Source: Chromatiaceae bacterium (GTDB lineage Bacteria; Pseudomonadota; Gammaproteobacteria; Chromatiales; Chromatiaceae). From it: 64,000 bases of DNA. The stretch lies in contig JACKMX010000007.1 in the NCBI GenBank assembly GCA_024235175.1, forward strand, positions 62,001 to 126,000. The letters run 5' to 3'. The notes under the pieces were generated by a model that was not told the origin of the DNA, searched no databases, and was given only the letters and a program-made list of their open reading frames with translations. Every line of letters starts with the position of its first letter. The stretch's first letter is position 1. The position numbers and the translations under genes are program-made. Shown one piece after another: positions 24,509-33,696 of this stretch.

Positions 24509-26485
24509 TCAGCTGGCCTTGGCCATTGGGGTGAACTGTCTGGCTTCGCGGATCTTTACATCCGCAGAGAGCATGCCGGTTCGCCCGTCCTCGAATTTGA
24601 CCTGAGTCTCTATGTGGCATTCGGGCACATCGGAGTAGAGAGCCTCCACCAAGGGTGCATACCGCTCCGCGATAAAGCTGCGGCGCACTTTGCGGGTGCG
24701 AGTCAGCTCCCCATCGTCCGCATCCAGCTCTTTATGCAGTACCAGGAAGCGCCTGATCTGGGAATTGGACAGCAACGGGTCCTGAGAGAGATCTTCATTA
24801 ACCTTGTCCACGCACTCCTGGACCAGGTCGTAGACTTCATCCTGACTGGCCAGATCGATGTACCCGGAGTAGGCCAGATTCCGCCGTTCCGCCCAGTTGC
24901 CCACCGCATCCAGATCGATATTGATGAAGATACAGGTGTTCTCACGCTGGTCGCCGAATGCCACCGCCTCTTTGATGAAAGAGAAGAACTTCAGCTTGTT
25001 CTCAATGTATTTGGGCGCAAACATGGTGCCGTCCTGCAGTTTGCCCACGTCCTTCGCCCTGTCTATGATTTTCAAATGGCCGTTCTCGGCGAAGAAACCT
25101 GCGTCGCCGGTGTAGACCCAGCCGTCTTCTGTCTTGGTTTTGGCGGTTGACTCCGGATTCTTGTAGTACGAATGGAAAACTCCCGGCCCACGGTAGAGCA
25201 CCTCTCCGTTGTCGTCGATTTTCACCTCCACATCGATCGCGGGTGTGCCGACGGTATCGGCATAGACCTCGCCATCGGGTTGCACGCAGATGAACACCAT
25301 GCCTTCGGTCTGCCCGTAAAGCTGTTTGATATTGATTCCAAGCGAGCGGTAGAAGTCGAAAATCTCCGGTCCGATGGCCTCGCCGGCAGTGTAGGCAAGC
25401 CGGATGCGATTGAGGCCGAGCACATCGCGCAGCGGCCCAAAAACCAGAAAGTTCCCGAGTTGATAAAGCAGTTTTTCCGAAAGGCTGACATCTTTGCCGT
25501 CCAGTATGCGCGTACCGACCCGCTTCGCCAGCGCCATGAAATAGTGGAACAGGCGCTGTTTGATTTTGCTTGCGTCCTCCATCCGGATCATCACCTGGGT
25601 GAGCATATTTTCATAGACACGCGGCGGCGCGAAGTAGTAGGTCGGCCCGATTTCGCGCAGATCGGTCAGTATAGTTGCACCGCTTTCCGGGCAGTTGACG
25701 GTGAAACCCGCAACGTAAGACTGGGCGTAGGAGAAGAGATTGTCGCCGACCCAGGCCATAGGCAGATATGCGAGCACCTCTTCATTTTCGGTCAGTCCCT
25801 CCCGAATGATGCCGTTGCGGGCGGTGATGATGACATTGTCGTAAGTCAATACCACACCCTTCGGATTGCCGGTGGTTCCCGACGTGTAAAGCATGATGGC
25901 AATATCTTCGCCGCGGACCGAATCAGCCTTTTCATCAAAAAAACCGGGATGCGCCTTATCGTATTCCCGGCCCTGTTTCCGGGCATTTTCGATACTGTCG
26001 AGAAACGGGAAGTCGTAGTGGCGCATGCCGCGGGGATCGTCGTACAGAATGTGCCTGATCGACCTATTCTCCTCGCGTATCTCCAGCAGTTTATCTACCT
26101 GCTCCTGGTCTTCCACTATGGCGTAGTGGACGTCGGCATTGTCGAGTACGAACGCCATCTCTTTGGTAACAGAGTCCTGGTACAGCGGAACAGGGATACC
26201 ACCGAGGCATTGGGCTGCCGCCATACTCATGTAGAGAGCTGGGCGGTTGTCGCCGATAATGGCCAGCTTGTCTCCCGACTTAAAACCGAGCGCAGCGAGT
26301 CCGCAGGCCAGCGCCCGTACCTCATCCAGAACCTGTTGCCAGCTCCAGGCCTGCCATATGCCGAGGTCCTTCTCGCGCATTGCGACCTTGTTGCCGCGCA
26401 CCCGCGCATGGTGCTGCAGCAGCTTGGGAAAAGTGTTCAGCTCCGCCGTGCCGGATGCCTTGCGTTGATCAGGGGATGATGACAT
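24509..26485 (-). CDS. Long-chain-type acyl-CoA synthetase of the ABC operon
   Basis: A 658-residue ANL ligase. Seen: YTSGTTGNPKGV (phosphate loop), YGQTEGM, YTGDAGFF and IDRAKDVGKLQDGTMFAPKYIENKLK, a hinge form found in large ligases linked to Liv-type ABC operons. The N-terminus (LLQHHARVRGNKVAMREKD) is also typical. The ATG has AGGAG nine bases upstream. It lies between usp and livG on the same strand. It probably activates the imported acid; whether that is a fatty, alicyclic or aromatic acid cannot be read. Confidence 0.88.
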   Translation of the reverse strand: MSSSPDQRKASGTAELNTFPKLLQHHARVRGNKVAMREKDLGIWQAWSWQQVLDEVRALACGLAALGFKSGDKLAIIGDNRPALYMSMAAAQCLGGIPVPLYQDSVTKEMAFVLDNADVHYAIVEDQEQVDKLLEIREENRSIRHILYDDPRGMRHYDFPFLDSIENARKQGREYDKAHPGFFDEKADSVRGEDIAIMLYTSGTTGNPKGVVLTYDNVIITARNGIIREGLTENEEVLAYLPMAWVGDNLFSYAQSYVAGFTVNCPESGATILTDLREIGPTYYFAPPRVYENMLTQVMIRMEDASKIKQRLFHYFMALAKRVGTRILDGKDVSLSEKLLYQLGNFLVFGPLRDVLGLNRIRLAYTAGEAIGPEIFDFYRSLGINIKQLYGQTEGMVFICVQPDGEVYADTVGTPAIDVEVKIDDNGEVLYRGPGVFHSYYKNPESTAKTKTEDGWVYTGDAGFFAENGHLKIIDRAKDVGKLQDGTMFAPKYIENKLKFFSFIKEAVAFGDQRENTCIFINIDLDAVGNWAERRNLAYSGYIDLASQDEVYDLVQECVDKVNEDLSQDPLLSNSQIRRFLVLHKELDADDGELTRTRKVRRSFIAERYAPLVEALYSDVPECHIETQVKFEDGRTGMLSADVKIREARQFTPMAKAS

Positions 26486-26613
26486 TCCCGCAACTCCTCT
26501 CTCTGTATAATGTGACGTCTATTGCGTCTTTTGCCGGCTTACTGCGTCCGGCTTGATACCGGTGATTTCTGTCTGGCCAGCCGCTTCCGCTGCTGCCCGG
26601 GCAGTGCAAGGGG

Positions 26614-27447
26614 TCAGTGCGACATCAGTACCGGAGTGGTCATCTGCTCCAGAACGGTCTTGGTGGTGCCGCCCAGAATCAACTCACGGAAGCGGTGCAT
26701 GCCGTAAGCGCCCATCACCAGCAGATCGGCACGCTCGTCCGCGACCATATTGAGCAGCAGGTTGCCATCATCGACCCCCTTGGTGTCGAAATAGTCGCCC
26801 ACCGCGTTGACGCCATGCCGGATAAGGTGCTGAACGATATCGGCTGATGGAATCCTGCCATGGCGTTTTCCCTTCTGGCGCGGGTTGATCGCAACCACTT
26901 TAACCTTCCTGGCTTCGCGCATTATCGGTATGGCGTCGTTCAGTGCACGCACCGACTCACGCGCGGTATTCCAGGCGACCACCACTCGTTTGCCCAGGCT
27001 CTCGAACTTGCCGGCGTAGGGGATAACCAACACCGGCCGGCCCGATTCCATCACCAGCCGCTCTGCCAGGTCCACAGGCACGCTGCCGTCATGTATGTCG
27101 ACGTCGTACTGTCCAACCACCACCAGGTCGAAGTGCTGCGTATAGAAGATCATCTGGTCGGTGACGAAGTCATCTTTGCGGTCGAAGGGTGCGGTTATCC
27201 AGTTCAGCTTGACGCCGGCTTTATTGACCAACGGAGCGAACCGCTCCAGCAGCTTTTCGCTGTCTTTGGCGTGTTTTTCACGCCTTTTTTCCAGTCCGCT
27301 GGTGCGGTATTCCATAAAGGCGTTGGCTTTCGAATAGAGACCGGTCAACTCGGCACCCTGGCTGGCGGCCAGCTCGGCAGCGATACGGACCCGCTTCTCG
27401 CAAGGGGCCGTATGATCGATGTGCACCAGGATATCTCGCAAAGCCAT
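26614..27447 (-). CDS. Tandem universal stress protein (UspA family)
   Basis: About 277 residues, two Usp domains in tandem as in UspE. The first domain opens ILVHIDHTAPCEKR. The second carries the ATP-binding pattern GAYGMHRFRELILGGTTKT (G-x2-G-x9-G-[ST]), so the C-terminal domain probably binds ATP and the first may not. The ATG at 27447 is preceded by GGAGGAGAC; an upstream in-frame start has no such site. It is the first gene after a LiuR-like operator 87 bp away and probably heads the ABC operon. Confidence 0.87.
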   Translation of the reverse strand: MALRDILVHIDHTAPCEKRVRIAAELAASQGAELTGLYSKANAFMEYRTSGLEKRREKHAKDSEKLLERFAPLVNKAGVKLNWITAPFDRKDDFVTDQMIFYTQHFDLVVVGQYDVDIHDGSVPVDLAERLVMESGRPVLVIPYAGKFESLGKRVVVAWNTARESVRALNDAIPIMREARKVKVVAINPRQKGKRHGRIPSADIVQHLIRHGVNAVGDYFDTKGVDDGNLLLNMVADERADLLVMGAYGMHRFRELILGGTTKTVLEQMTTPVLMSH

Positions 27448-27533
27448 ATTTGTTGTCTCCTCCGGCCGATGGTGCGGCAACTTCATCAGCGGCTATTGTT
27501 ATCTGTTTTTGCCACGGTCGACACAGTTTTTCT

Positions 27534-27553
27534 TTACGTTTACGTAAACGTAA
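27534..27553. promoter_or_regulatory. LiuR-type operator upstream of usp/ABC operon
   Basis: Perfect 20-bp palindrome TTACGTTTACGTAAACGTAA. The 16-bp core is identical to the sites upstream of icmF, liuA and etfB. MerR-family LiuR proteins of proteobacteria are known to bind palindromes of this kind, and a MerR gene lies in the liu cluster here. Confidence 0.75.
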
Positions 27554-27729
27554 GTGACTTGGGCAACACTAAAGAAAATTTATGTGCCGGTCAACAAGAA
27601 AAATAGCATTTATCGGGAGAATTGCCTGCTGCTGAACTGGTTTTTTTATGACGGCTTTTACGGAGCCTGTTTTTTTGTGAATGCGGGGCAGACTGTGGCA
27701 CTTACTTAGGAGAATTATTTGAATGAAAT

Positions 27730-28014
27730 GGGGTCAGAGCCGAATGGCACTTAGTTTAAGCCGATACGGGTTGTTTCTGGAGGAAACGCCAGTGGCAGGC
27801 GACCCACAGGGATGTGGGAAGGTAGAGCAATGCAGGAGCAATTGCCGAGATGCCACTGTCGAGCCTACGCCGCACATGGATGTGCAAGTGCCGCGTAAGG
27901 CAGGAGCCGTTAGCGGCCATGGACGTATTTACGGCGTTTTCCGGAAGAAATGACCTGTGTCGGCTAGTCAACTACTCGACGATTATAGTTAAGTATGTGC
28001 CATTCGGGTCAGAG
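27730..28014. mobile_element. MITE-like repeat family A, copy 2 (285 bp)
   Basis: Inverted relative to the copy at 16454. The ends read GGGTCAGAGCCGAATGGCAC and GTGCCATTCGGGTCAGAGC. Compared with copy 1 it holds an additional ~48-bp block with its own hairpin (CCCACAGGGATGTGGG). Other internal hairpins include GCACATGGATGTGC. The right end runs straight into another GGGTC hairpin, so the boundary is composite. No protein is encoded. Confidence 0.75.
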
Positions 28015-28079
28015 CAAAATTAGATTAAAGAAGGCCAATGCTTGTCGATGGAGTTGAATCTGATTTTGCTCCGACCCCT
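28006..28079. repeat. GGGTC-type imperfect hairpin next to MITE A copy 2
   Basis: GGGTCAGAGCAAAATTAGAT near 28006 pairs imperfectly with ATCTGATTTTGCTCCGACCC near 28079 across a ~30-nt loop. It shares the GGGGTC-core style with the palindromes at 4747, 19078 and 44564. It lies downstream of the crotonase gene stop. Confidence 0.6.
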
Positions 28080-28132
28080 TTCGATTTTTGGGGAAGACGG
28101 ATTTCTGGAATCCGTCCTCCCGCTGCCGGTTG

Positions 28133-28918
28133 TTACCTGCCGTGAAACTCTGGGGAGCGTTTTTCCATAAAGGCAGCCATGCCCTCTTTCTGATCTTCGG
28201 TCGAAAAACTCAGGCCGAACGCCTTGCTTTCCAACGCGCAGGCGTTGTCCAGATCCATATCCTGTCCACGCAGGATGGTATCCTTGGTCAGCTCCAGCGC
28301 GACCGGCCCCTTCTTTATGATATCCCTTGCGATCTGCAGCGCTTTTTCCATCAACTCGCCCGGCTTGTAGACATGGTTGACCAGGCCCCAATCCTTGGCT
28401 TCCTCGGCCGATATCTGGCGGCCGGTCATGGTCAGCTCCATGGTTCTGCCTCTGCCGATCAGGCGTAGTAGCCGCTGGGTGCCGCCGAAACCTGGTGTTA
28501 TACCGAGATTGACCTCCGGCTGACCGAAAAACGCATTTTCCGAAGCGATAATCCAGTCGCAGCTCATGGCGAGTTCGCAGCCACCTCCGAGACAGTAGCC
28601 GTTTACCACGGCGATGACCGGAATCGGCAGCGTCTCCAGGCTGCGGAAAACCCGCAACCCCTCTTGTGAGAAGTCGCGTCCCTGGATGCCGCTCATATTG
28701 TGCATCTCCTTGATGTCGGCACCGGCGACGAAAGACTTGCTGCCGGCCCCGGTCAACAACAGTACACGGGCCTTGGGGTTGGCCTCCAGCAGATCCCTGG
28801 CGCGTCTGATTTCGGCAACCGTGGCCTGGTTGAGAGCATTGAATACCTTGGGGCGGTTGATGGTCAGCAGAAAGATACCGGGTTCGAGCTCTTCGAGCAG
28901 AATGTTTTCAAAGTTCAT
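28133..28918 (-). CDS. Enoyl-CoA hydratase (crotonase family)
   Basis: A crotonase-fold hydratase of 261 residues. The oxyanion-hole segments are SFVAGADIKEM and GYCLGGGCELAMSCD. The two catalytic Glu positions are occupied (CELAM and QPEVNLG), followed by TPGFGGTQRL. It hydrates short-chain enoyl-CoA, probably crotonyl-CoA, since 3-hydroxybutyryl-CoA dehydrogenase and IcmF genes precede it in the same direction. ATG 28918 (MNFENIL) fits the family N-terminus better than the longer open frame. Confidence 0.9.
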   Translation of the reverse strand: MNFENILLEELEPGIFLLTINRPKVFNALNQATVAEIRRARDLLEANPKARVLLLTGAGSKSFVAGADIKEMHNMSGIQGRDFSQEGLRVFRSLETLPIPVIAVVNGYCLGGGCELAMSCDWIIASENAFFGQPEVNLGITPGFGGTQRLLRLIGRGRTMELTMTGRQISAEEAKDWGLVNHVYKPGELMEKALQIARDIIKKGPVALELTKDTILRGQDMDLDNACALESKAFGLSFSTEDQKEGMAAFMEKRSPEFHGR

Positions 28919-29008
28919 GGCGATTATTGGTTTCCGGAAGTAGAGTGGAGTATCTGAAGCGCCCACTTCCGGCCCGGCCGGAAGTGGAGCGACAACTATC
29001 TTTGCGGA

Positions 29009-29857
29009 TCAGTAGTCGAAAAAGCCCTTGCCCGACTTGCGGCCGAGGAACCCGGCGTCGACCATCTTGCGCAGCAGTGGGCAGGGACGGTACTTGGACT
29101 CTCCAAGCCCCTCATGCAGCACCTCCATAATAGAGAGGCAGGTGTCCAGTCCGATCATGTCTGCCAATGCCAGCGGGCCCATCGGGTGGGCCATGCCCAG
29201 CTTCATCACATTGTCGATCGCCTCAGCTGTCGCCACGCCTTCATGCAGTGCAAAGATCGCCTCGTTGAGCATTGGCACCAGAATCCGGTTGGAGACGAAA
29301 CCGGGAGAGTCATTCACCTCGACGGGTGTCTTGCCCACCTTGCGGGCGGTTTCGTCGATCAGTGCGTAGACCTCGTCGTCTGTCTGCAGTGCGCGGATCA
29401 CCTCGACCAGCTTCATCATGGGCACAGGATTGAAAAAGTGCATGCCGATCACTTTTCCGGGACGGCTGGTCTCGCGCGCGATACGGGTCAAAGAGATGGA
29501 AGAGGTGTTGCTGGCCAGAATGGTCTCGGGTTTGCATACCCGGTCCAGGGTCTGGAATATCTTGATCTTGATCTCCAGATTCTCACTGGCCGCCTCGACA
29601 ACCAAATCGACATCCGCCATCGCCTCCAGGTCGGTTACACCCTGAATATTCGCCAGTATTGTGGTTTTCTGCTCTTCGGTGATCTTCTCCTTCTTGAGCA
29701 TCCGGTCGAGACTGTTTCCGATAGTGGCGATGCCTCGTGCCAGGGCATCGTCGGTGATGTCATGAAGTACCACTTTGATTCCGGATGCGGCGAATGCCTG
29801 AGCAATGCCGTTACCCATAGTGCCGGCGCCAACCACGCCTACGGTATTTACCTGCAT
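29009..29857 (-). CDS. 3-hydroxybutyryl-CoA dehydrogenase
   Basis: A protein of 282 residues with an N-terminal Rossmann motif GVVGAGTMGNGIAQAF and the dehydrogenase signature MHFFNPVPMMKLVEVI containing the catalytic His. The C-terminal helical domain has NDSPGFVSNRI and LADMIGLDT. It oxidises 3-hydroxybutyryl-CoA to acetoacetyl-CoA with NAD(P). AGAGGTTAAC precedes the ATG. It lies between icmF and the crotonase gene on the same strand, consistent with butyryl-CoA oxidation. Confidence 0.92.
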   Translation of the reverse strand: MQVNTVGVVGAGTMGNGIAQAFAASGIKVVLHDITDDALARGIATIGNSLDRMLKKEKITEEQKTTILANIQGVTDLEAMADVDLVVEAASENLEIKIKIFQTLDRVCKPETILASNTSSISLTRIARETSRPGKVIGMHFFNPVPMMKLVEVIRALQTDDEVYALIDETARKVGKTPVEVNDSPGFVSNRILVPMLNEAIFALHEGVATAEAIDNVMKLGMAHPMGPLALADMIGLDTCLSIMEVLHEGLGESKYRPCPLLRKMVDAGFLGRKSGKGFFDY

Positions 29858-30049
29858 GTTAACCTCTGGATGTTTCTTGATATTGGAAATTCGGCCGGTT
29901 GGGAAATGTGCTCCCGTCCTGAGCATCAAAGAGCGGCGCCAAGGTCTTGCGAAGTGGACTTCTTACCACCTTTTCCGCTCTGTTCCTCCGTGAGGAGAGA
30001 GATCACTTCCTGATACGGGCCAACCTGTCAGTTTTGACCCCCCTTTGTA

Positions 30050-33000
30050 TCACATATTGCGCCGGTATTGACCGCCGACTTCATACAAAGTGTCCGAAAT
30101 CTGCCCCAGTGAACAGTAACGCACCGCGCTCACCAGTTCGGTGAATATGTTTTCGTCGTTAATCGCGGCCTGACGGATCCGTTCCAGCGCATGACCTGAG
30201 TTGGCGCTGTGGCGCTGCTGAAAATCCCTCAGCCGGGATATCTGGCTCCGCTTCTCCTCGTCGGTGGAGCGCGCCAGCTCGATGGTAAGCGCCTCCTTTC
30301 CCTTGGGGTTCAGGAAAGTATTGACTCCGATCAGAGGCAGGCTGCCATCGTGCTTCATGTGCTCGTAATGGAGCGATTCGTCCTGGATTTTGCCACGCTG
30401 ATAGCCGGTCTCCATCGCGCCCAGCACGCCGCCGCGTTCGGAGATACGCTCGAATTCCGCCAATACAGCCTCTTCCACCAGTTCTGTCAACTCCTCGATG
30501 ATGAATGCTCCCTGGTTGGGGTTCTCGTTGCGCGCCAGTCCCCACTCGTTGTTGATGATCAACTGAATAGCGAGTGCGCGGCGCACCGACTCCTCACTGG
30601 GCGTGGTGATTGCCTCGTCGAATGCGTTGGTGTGCAGGCTGTTGCAGTTGTCGTAGATCGCAATCAGCGCCTGCAGCGTGGTGCGGATGTCGTTGAAATC
30701 CATCTCCTGGGCGTGCAGCGAGCGGCCGGAAGTCTGGATATGGTACTTGAGTTTCTGCGAGCGCTCGTTGCCGCCATATTTGAAGCGCATTGCGGTCGCC
30801 CAGATGCGTCTGGCCACCCGACCCATCACCGTGTACTCCGGCTCCATGCCGTTGCTGAAGAAGAAGGAGAGGTTGGGCGCAAACTCGTCGATGTGCATGC
30901 CCCTGGCCAGATAGGTCTCCACATAGGTGAAGCCGTTGGCGAGGGTGAAAGCGAGCTGCGAGATCGGATTGGCGCCGGCTTCGGCGATATGGTAGCCGGA
31001 GATCGAGACCGAATAGAAGTTGCGTATCCGGTGCTGCACGAAATACTCCTGGATGTCCCCCATCATTTTCAGCGCGAACTCGGTGGAGAAGATGCAGGTG
31101 TTCTGGCCCTGATCCTCCTTCAGAATATCCGCCTGCACCGTGCCGCGCATGTTCTCCTGCGCCCACTCCCGGATCTTGTCGATCTCGTCGTCGGTGGGCT
31201 GGCGTCCGTTCTCACTTTCGAATTTCTCGATCTGCTGGTCGATGGCGGTATTGATGAACATCGCCAGGATCATCGGTGCCGGACCGTTGATGGTCATGGA
31301 GACAGAGGTGGTCGGGCTACACAGATCGAAGCCGCTGTAGAGCACCTTCAGGTCTTCCAGCGTGGCGATGGAGACGCCGGAGTTGCCCACCTTGCCGTAT
31401 ATATCGGGCCTTTCATCCGGGTCGCAGCCGTACAGCGTGACCGAGTCGAATGCTGTTGACAGCCGTTTCGCTTCGGCGTGTTCGGAGAGTTTTTTGAAAC
31501 GGCGGTTGGTGCGGAATGCATCGCCCTCGCCGGCGAACATACGGGTGGGGTCCTCATTCTCGCGCTTGAAGGCAAACACCCCGGCGGTGTAGGGAAAGGT
31601 GCCGGGCAGGTTCTCCAGCAGCAACCATTTAAGCAGCTCGCCGTGGTCCCTGTAACCGGGCAGGGCGACCTTCGGAATGCGGGTGCCGGAGAGTGTGGTG
31701 CGTTTCAGCTGGGTGCGGATCTCGCGGTCGCGGATCTTCACCACATACTCATCGCCGGAGTAGCTCTCGCGCACCTTGGACCAGATGTCGAGCAGCTTCC
31801 TGGCGCGGGGGTCGAGCAGCTGTTCGCGCGCTTCGATCAACCTGTCGAGCTCTTTCACTTCAGCGCCCGACTCGGAGAGCATGCGCCTGCTTTCGATCAG
31901 CTGCTGGCGCTCGCGGGCAACTCCGGCCTGTTCCCTGGCGGTCTGTTTATAGCCGCGCACCGTCTCGGCGATCTCCGCCAGATAGCGCGCGCGCTGGGGC
32001 GGTACGATGACATGTTTGCCGGTCGACTTGCGGCTTTCGGTGACGGGCAGCAGATCAGCAAGGGTCTTCAGTCCCAGCTCGCCGAGTCTCTGTAACAGTC
32101 CATGGTAGAGTGCGGTTAGGCCATCGTCATTGAAGCGGGCTGCCATGGTGCCATACACGGGCATCTCGTCCACCGGTGTGGAGAACGCCTCCCGGTTGCG
32201 CTGCACCTGCTTGCTGACATCGCGGAAGGCGTCTTCCGCCCCTTTGCGGTCGAACTTGTTGATGGCGACGAAATCGGCGAAATCGAGCATGTCGATCTTC
32301 TCCAGCTGGCTCTGTGCGCCAAACTCCGGCGTCATCACGTACAGCGATGTATCGACCAACGGCACAATAGCCGCATTGCCCTGGCCGATGCCGGGCGTTT
32401 CGATGATGATCAGGTCGAACTGCGCCAGTCGGCAGGCGTCGATCATCCTGGAGAGGTAGCCGGGCACCTCGCCTCTGGCATCGCGGGTCGCCACCGAGCG
32501 CATGAAGATATTCGGGTGATTGATGGCATTCATGCGGATGCGGTCGCCGAGCAGCGCACCGCCGGTTTTGCGGCGGGTCGGATCGACCGCGATGATGGCG
32601 ATTTTAAGCCTATCGCCCTGTCCCAGCCGGAAACGCCTGATCAGCTCGTCGGTCAGGGATGACTTGCCCGATCCGCCGGTGCCGGTGATGCCGAGCACCG
32701 GTACTCTTTTCTCCACCTTTGCCGCCGCCTGAGATATGCCGGTTTGCAGCCTTTTCGCCAGCGTGCCGTTTTCCAGAGCTGTCAGCACTCTCGACAGTGC
32801 GCGGAATTCGCCTTTCACAATGGGGTCGAGATTGGCCGGTGCCAGCTCGCCCGGGTCAAAGTCGCTCTTTTCGAGCATATCCGAAATCATGCCCTGCAGG
32901 CCCATCGACTGACCGTCTTCCGGCGAGTAGATGCGGGTGACGCCGTAGTCATGCAGCTCCCGCATCTCCTCGGGAATGATGACGCCGCCGCCGCCGGCGA

Positions 33001-33307
33001 ATACCCGGATCTGCGCGCCATCCCGTTTCTTGAGCATATCCACCATGTATTTCAGGTATTCGACATGGCCGCCCTGATAGGAGCTGACCGCAATGCCCTG
33101 AGCGTCCTCCTGCAGCGCGGCATCCACGATCTCCGCCACCGAACGGTTATGCCCCAGATGGATAACCTCGGCACCGGATGCCTGCAGGATCCTGCGCATG
33201 ATATTGATCGAGGCATCGTGTCCGTCGAACAGACTGGCGGCGGTTACGAAACGGATCTTGTGGCGTTTGCCGACGGCATCAGTGCCTAACTGCCTGGCGT
33301 TTTGCAT
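30050..33307 (-). CDS. icmF: Fused isobutyryl-CoA mutase IcmF
   Basis: A 1085-residue fusion. The N-terminal B12-binding domain has SLFDGHDASINIMRR with the cobalt-ligand His. The MeaI/ArgK-type GTPase chaperone in the middle has Walker A GTGGSGKSS and FVAINKFDRKGAED. The C-terminal part is the mutase TIM barrel (STAFDSVTLYG, SVSMTINGPAPM). The substrate-pocket region YTAGVFAFKRENEDP, with Phe where methylmalonyl-CoA mutase has Tyr, marks IcmF. It interconverts isobutyryl-CoA and butyryl-CoA. GAGGG precedes the ATG, and a LiuR operator is 48 bp upstream, so it should respond with the leucine genes. Confidence 0.95.
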   Translation of the reverse strand: MQNARQLGTDAVGKRHKIRFVTAASLFDGHDASINIMRRILQASGAEVIHLGHNRSVAEIVDAALQEDAQGIAVSSYQGGHVEYLKYMVDMLKKRDGAQIRVFAGGGGVIIPEEMRELHDYGVTRIYSPEDGQSMGLQGMISDMLEKSDFDPGELAPANLDPIVKGEFRALSRVLTALENGTLAKRLQTGISQAAAKVEKRVPVLGITGTGGSGKSSLTDELIRRFRLGQGDRLKIAIIAVDPTRRKTGGALLGDRIRMNAINHPNIFMRSVATRDARGEVPGYLSRMIDACRLAQFDLIIIETPGIGQGNAAIVPLVDTSLYVMTPEFGAQSQLEKIDMLDFADFVAINKFDRKGAEDAFRDVSKQVQRNREAFSTPVDEMPVYGTMAARFNDDGLTALYHGLLQRLGELGLKTLADLLPVTESRKSTGKHVIVPPQRARYLAEIAETVRGYKQTAREQAGVARERQQLIESRRMLSESGAEVKELDRLIEAREQLLDPRARKLLDIWSKVRESYSGDEYVVKIRDREIRTQLKRTTLSGTRIPKVALPGYRDHGELLKWLLLENLPGTFPYTAGVFAFKRENEDPTRMFAGEGDAFRTNRRFKKLSEHAEAKRLSTAFDSVTLYGCDPDERPDIYGKVGNSGVSIATLEDLKVLYSGFDLCSPTTSVSMTINGPAPMILAMFINTAIDQQIEKFESENGRQPTDDEIDKIREWAQENMRGTVQADILKEDQGQNTCIFSTEFALKMMGDIQEYFVQHRIRNFYSVSISGYHIAEAGANPISQLAFTLANGFTYVETYLARGMHIDEFAPNLSFFFSNGMEPEYTVMGRVARRIWATAMRFKYGGNERSQKLKYHIQTSGRSLHAQEMDFNDIRTTLQALIAIYDNCNSLHTNAFDEAITTPSEESVRRALAIQLIINNEWGLARNENPNQGAFIIEELTELVEEAVLAEFERISERGGVLGAMETGYQRGKIQDESLHYEHMKHDGSLPLIGVNTFLNPKGKEALTIELARSTDEEKRSQISRLRDFQQRHSANSGHALERIRQAAINDENIFTELVSAVRYCSLGQISDTLYEVGGQYRRNM

Positions 33308-33354
33308 GTTGACCGACCCTCTGTAAGCTAAGGCTTGTGTGGAGGAAAATTACA

Positions 33355-33374
33355 TGACGTTTACGTAAACGTCA
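33355..33374. promoter_or_regulatory. LiuR-type operator in the icmF-liuR divergent region
   Basis: Perfect 20-bp palindrome TGACGTTTACGTAAACGTCA, 48 bp upstream of icmF and ~320 bp upstream of liuR on the other strand. It is identical to the etfB-side site over all 20 bases. It probably controls the icmF operon and may also autoregulate liuR. Confidence 0.78.
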
Positions 33375-33696
33375 ACTATACTAACGGTTCACGCAGCATA
33401 GGGTCAGTCAAAGTGTAGCCGAGGTATAACTACTCATACCTCATAGGTTATCAAAAAGAGTGCGCCGAATAAGTGATAGTACAATGCGACGATAGGAGGG
33501 CAGAGGGCCAAGGGCTTAGAAAAAACTGATCGCAGCTCCTGTTGATCCTCGCTCCTCGGTCCTCTTTTGTAACTACCGATTCATCCAAATAGGTTCATCA
33601 TGGACCGAGCGAGTATTTACGTTGAGGTTTTAAGCTATTGATGGAAAATGCAGGAGTGCTTGACGGACCTTAGATGAATCGCCGGGAGAGGAGTGC

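Noticed and set aside
30050..33307. Methylmalonyl-CoA mutase
   Set aside because: The GTPase-fused domain order and the Phe-containing pocket segment fit IcmF, not the MCM alpha or beta subunits.
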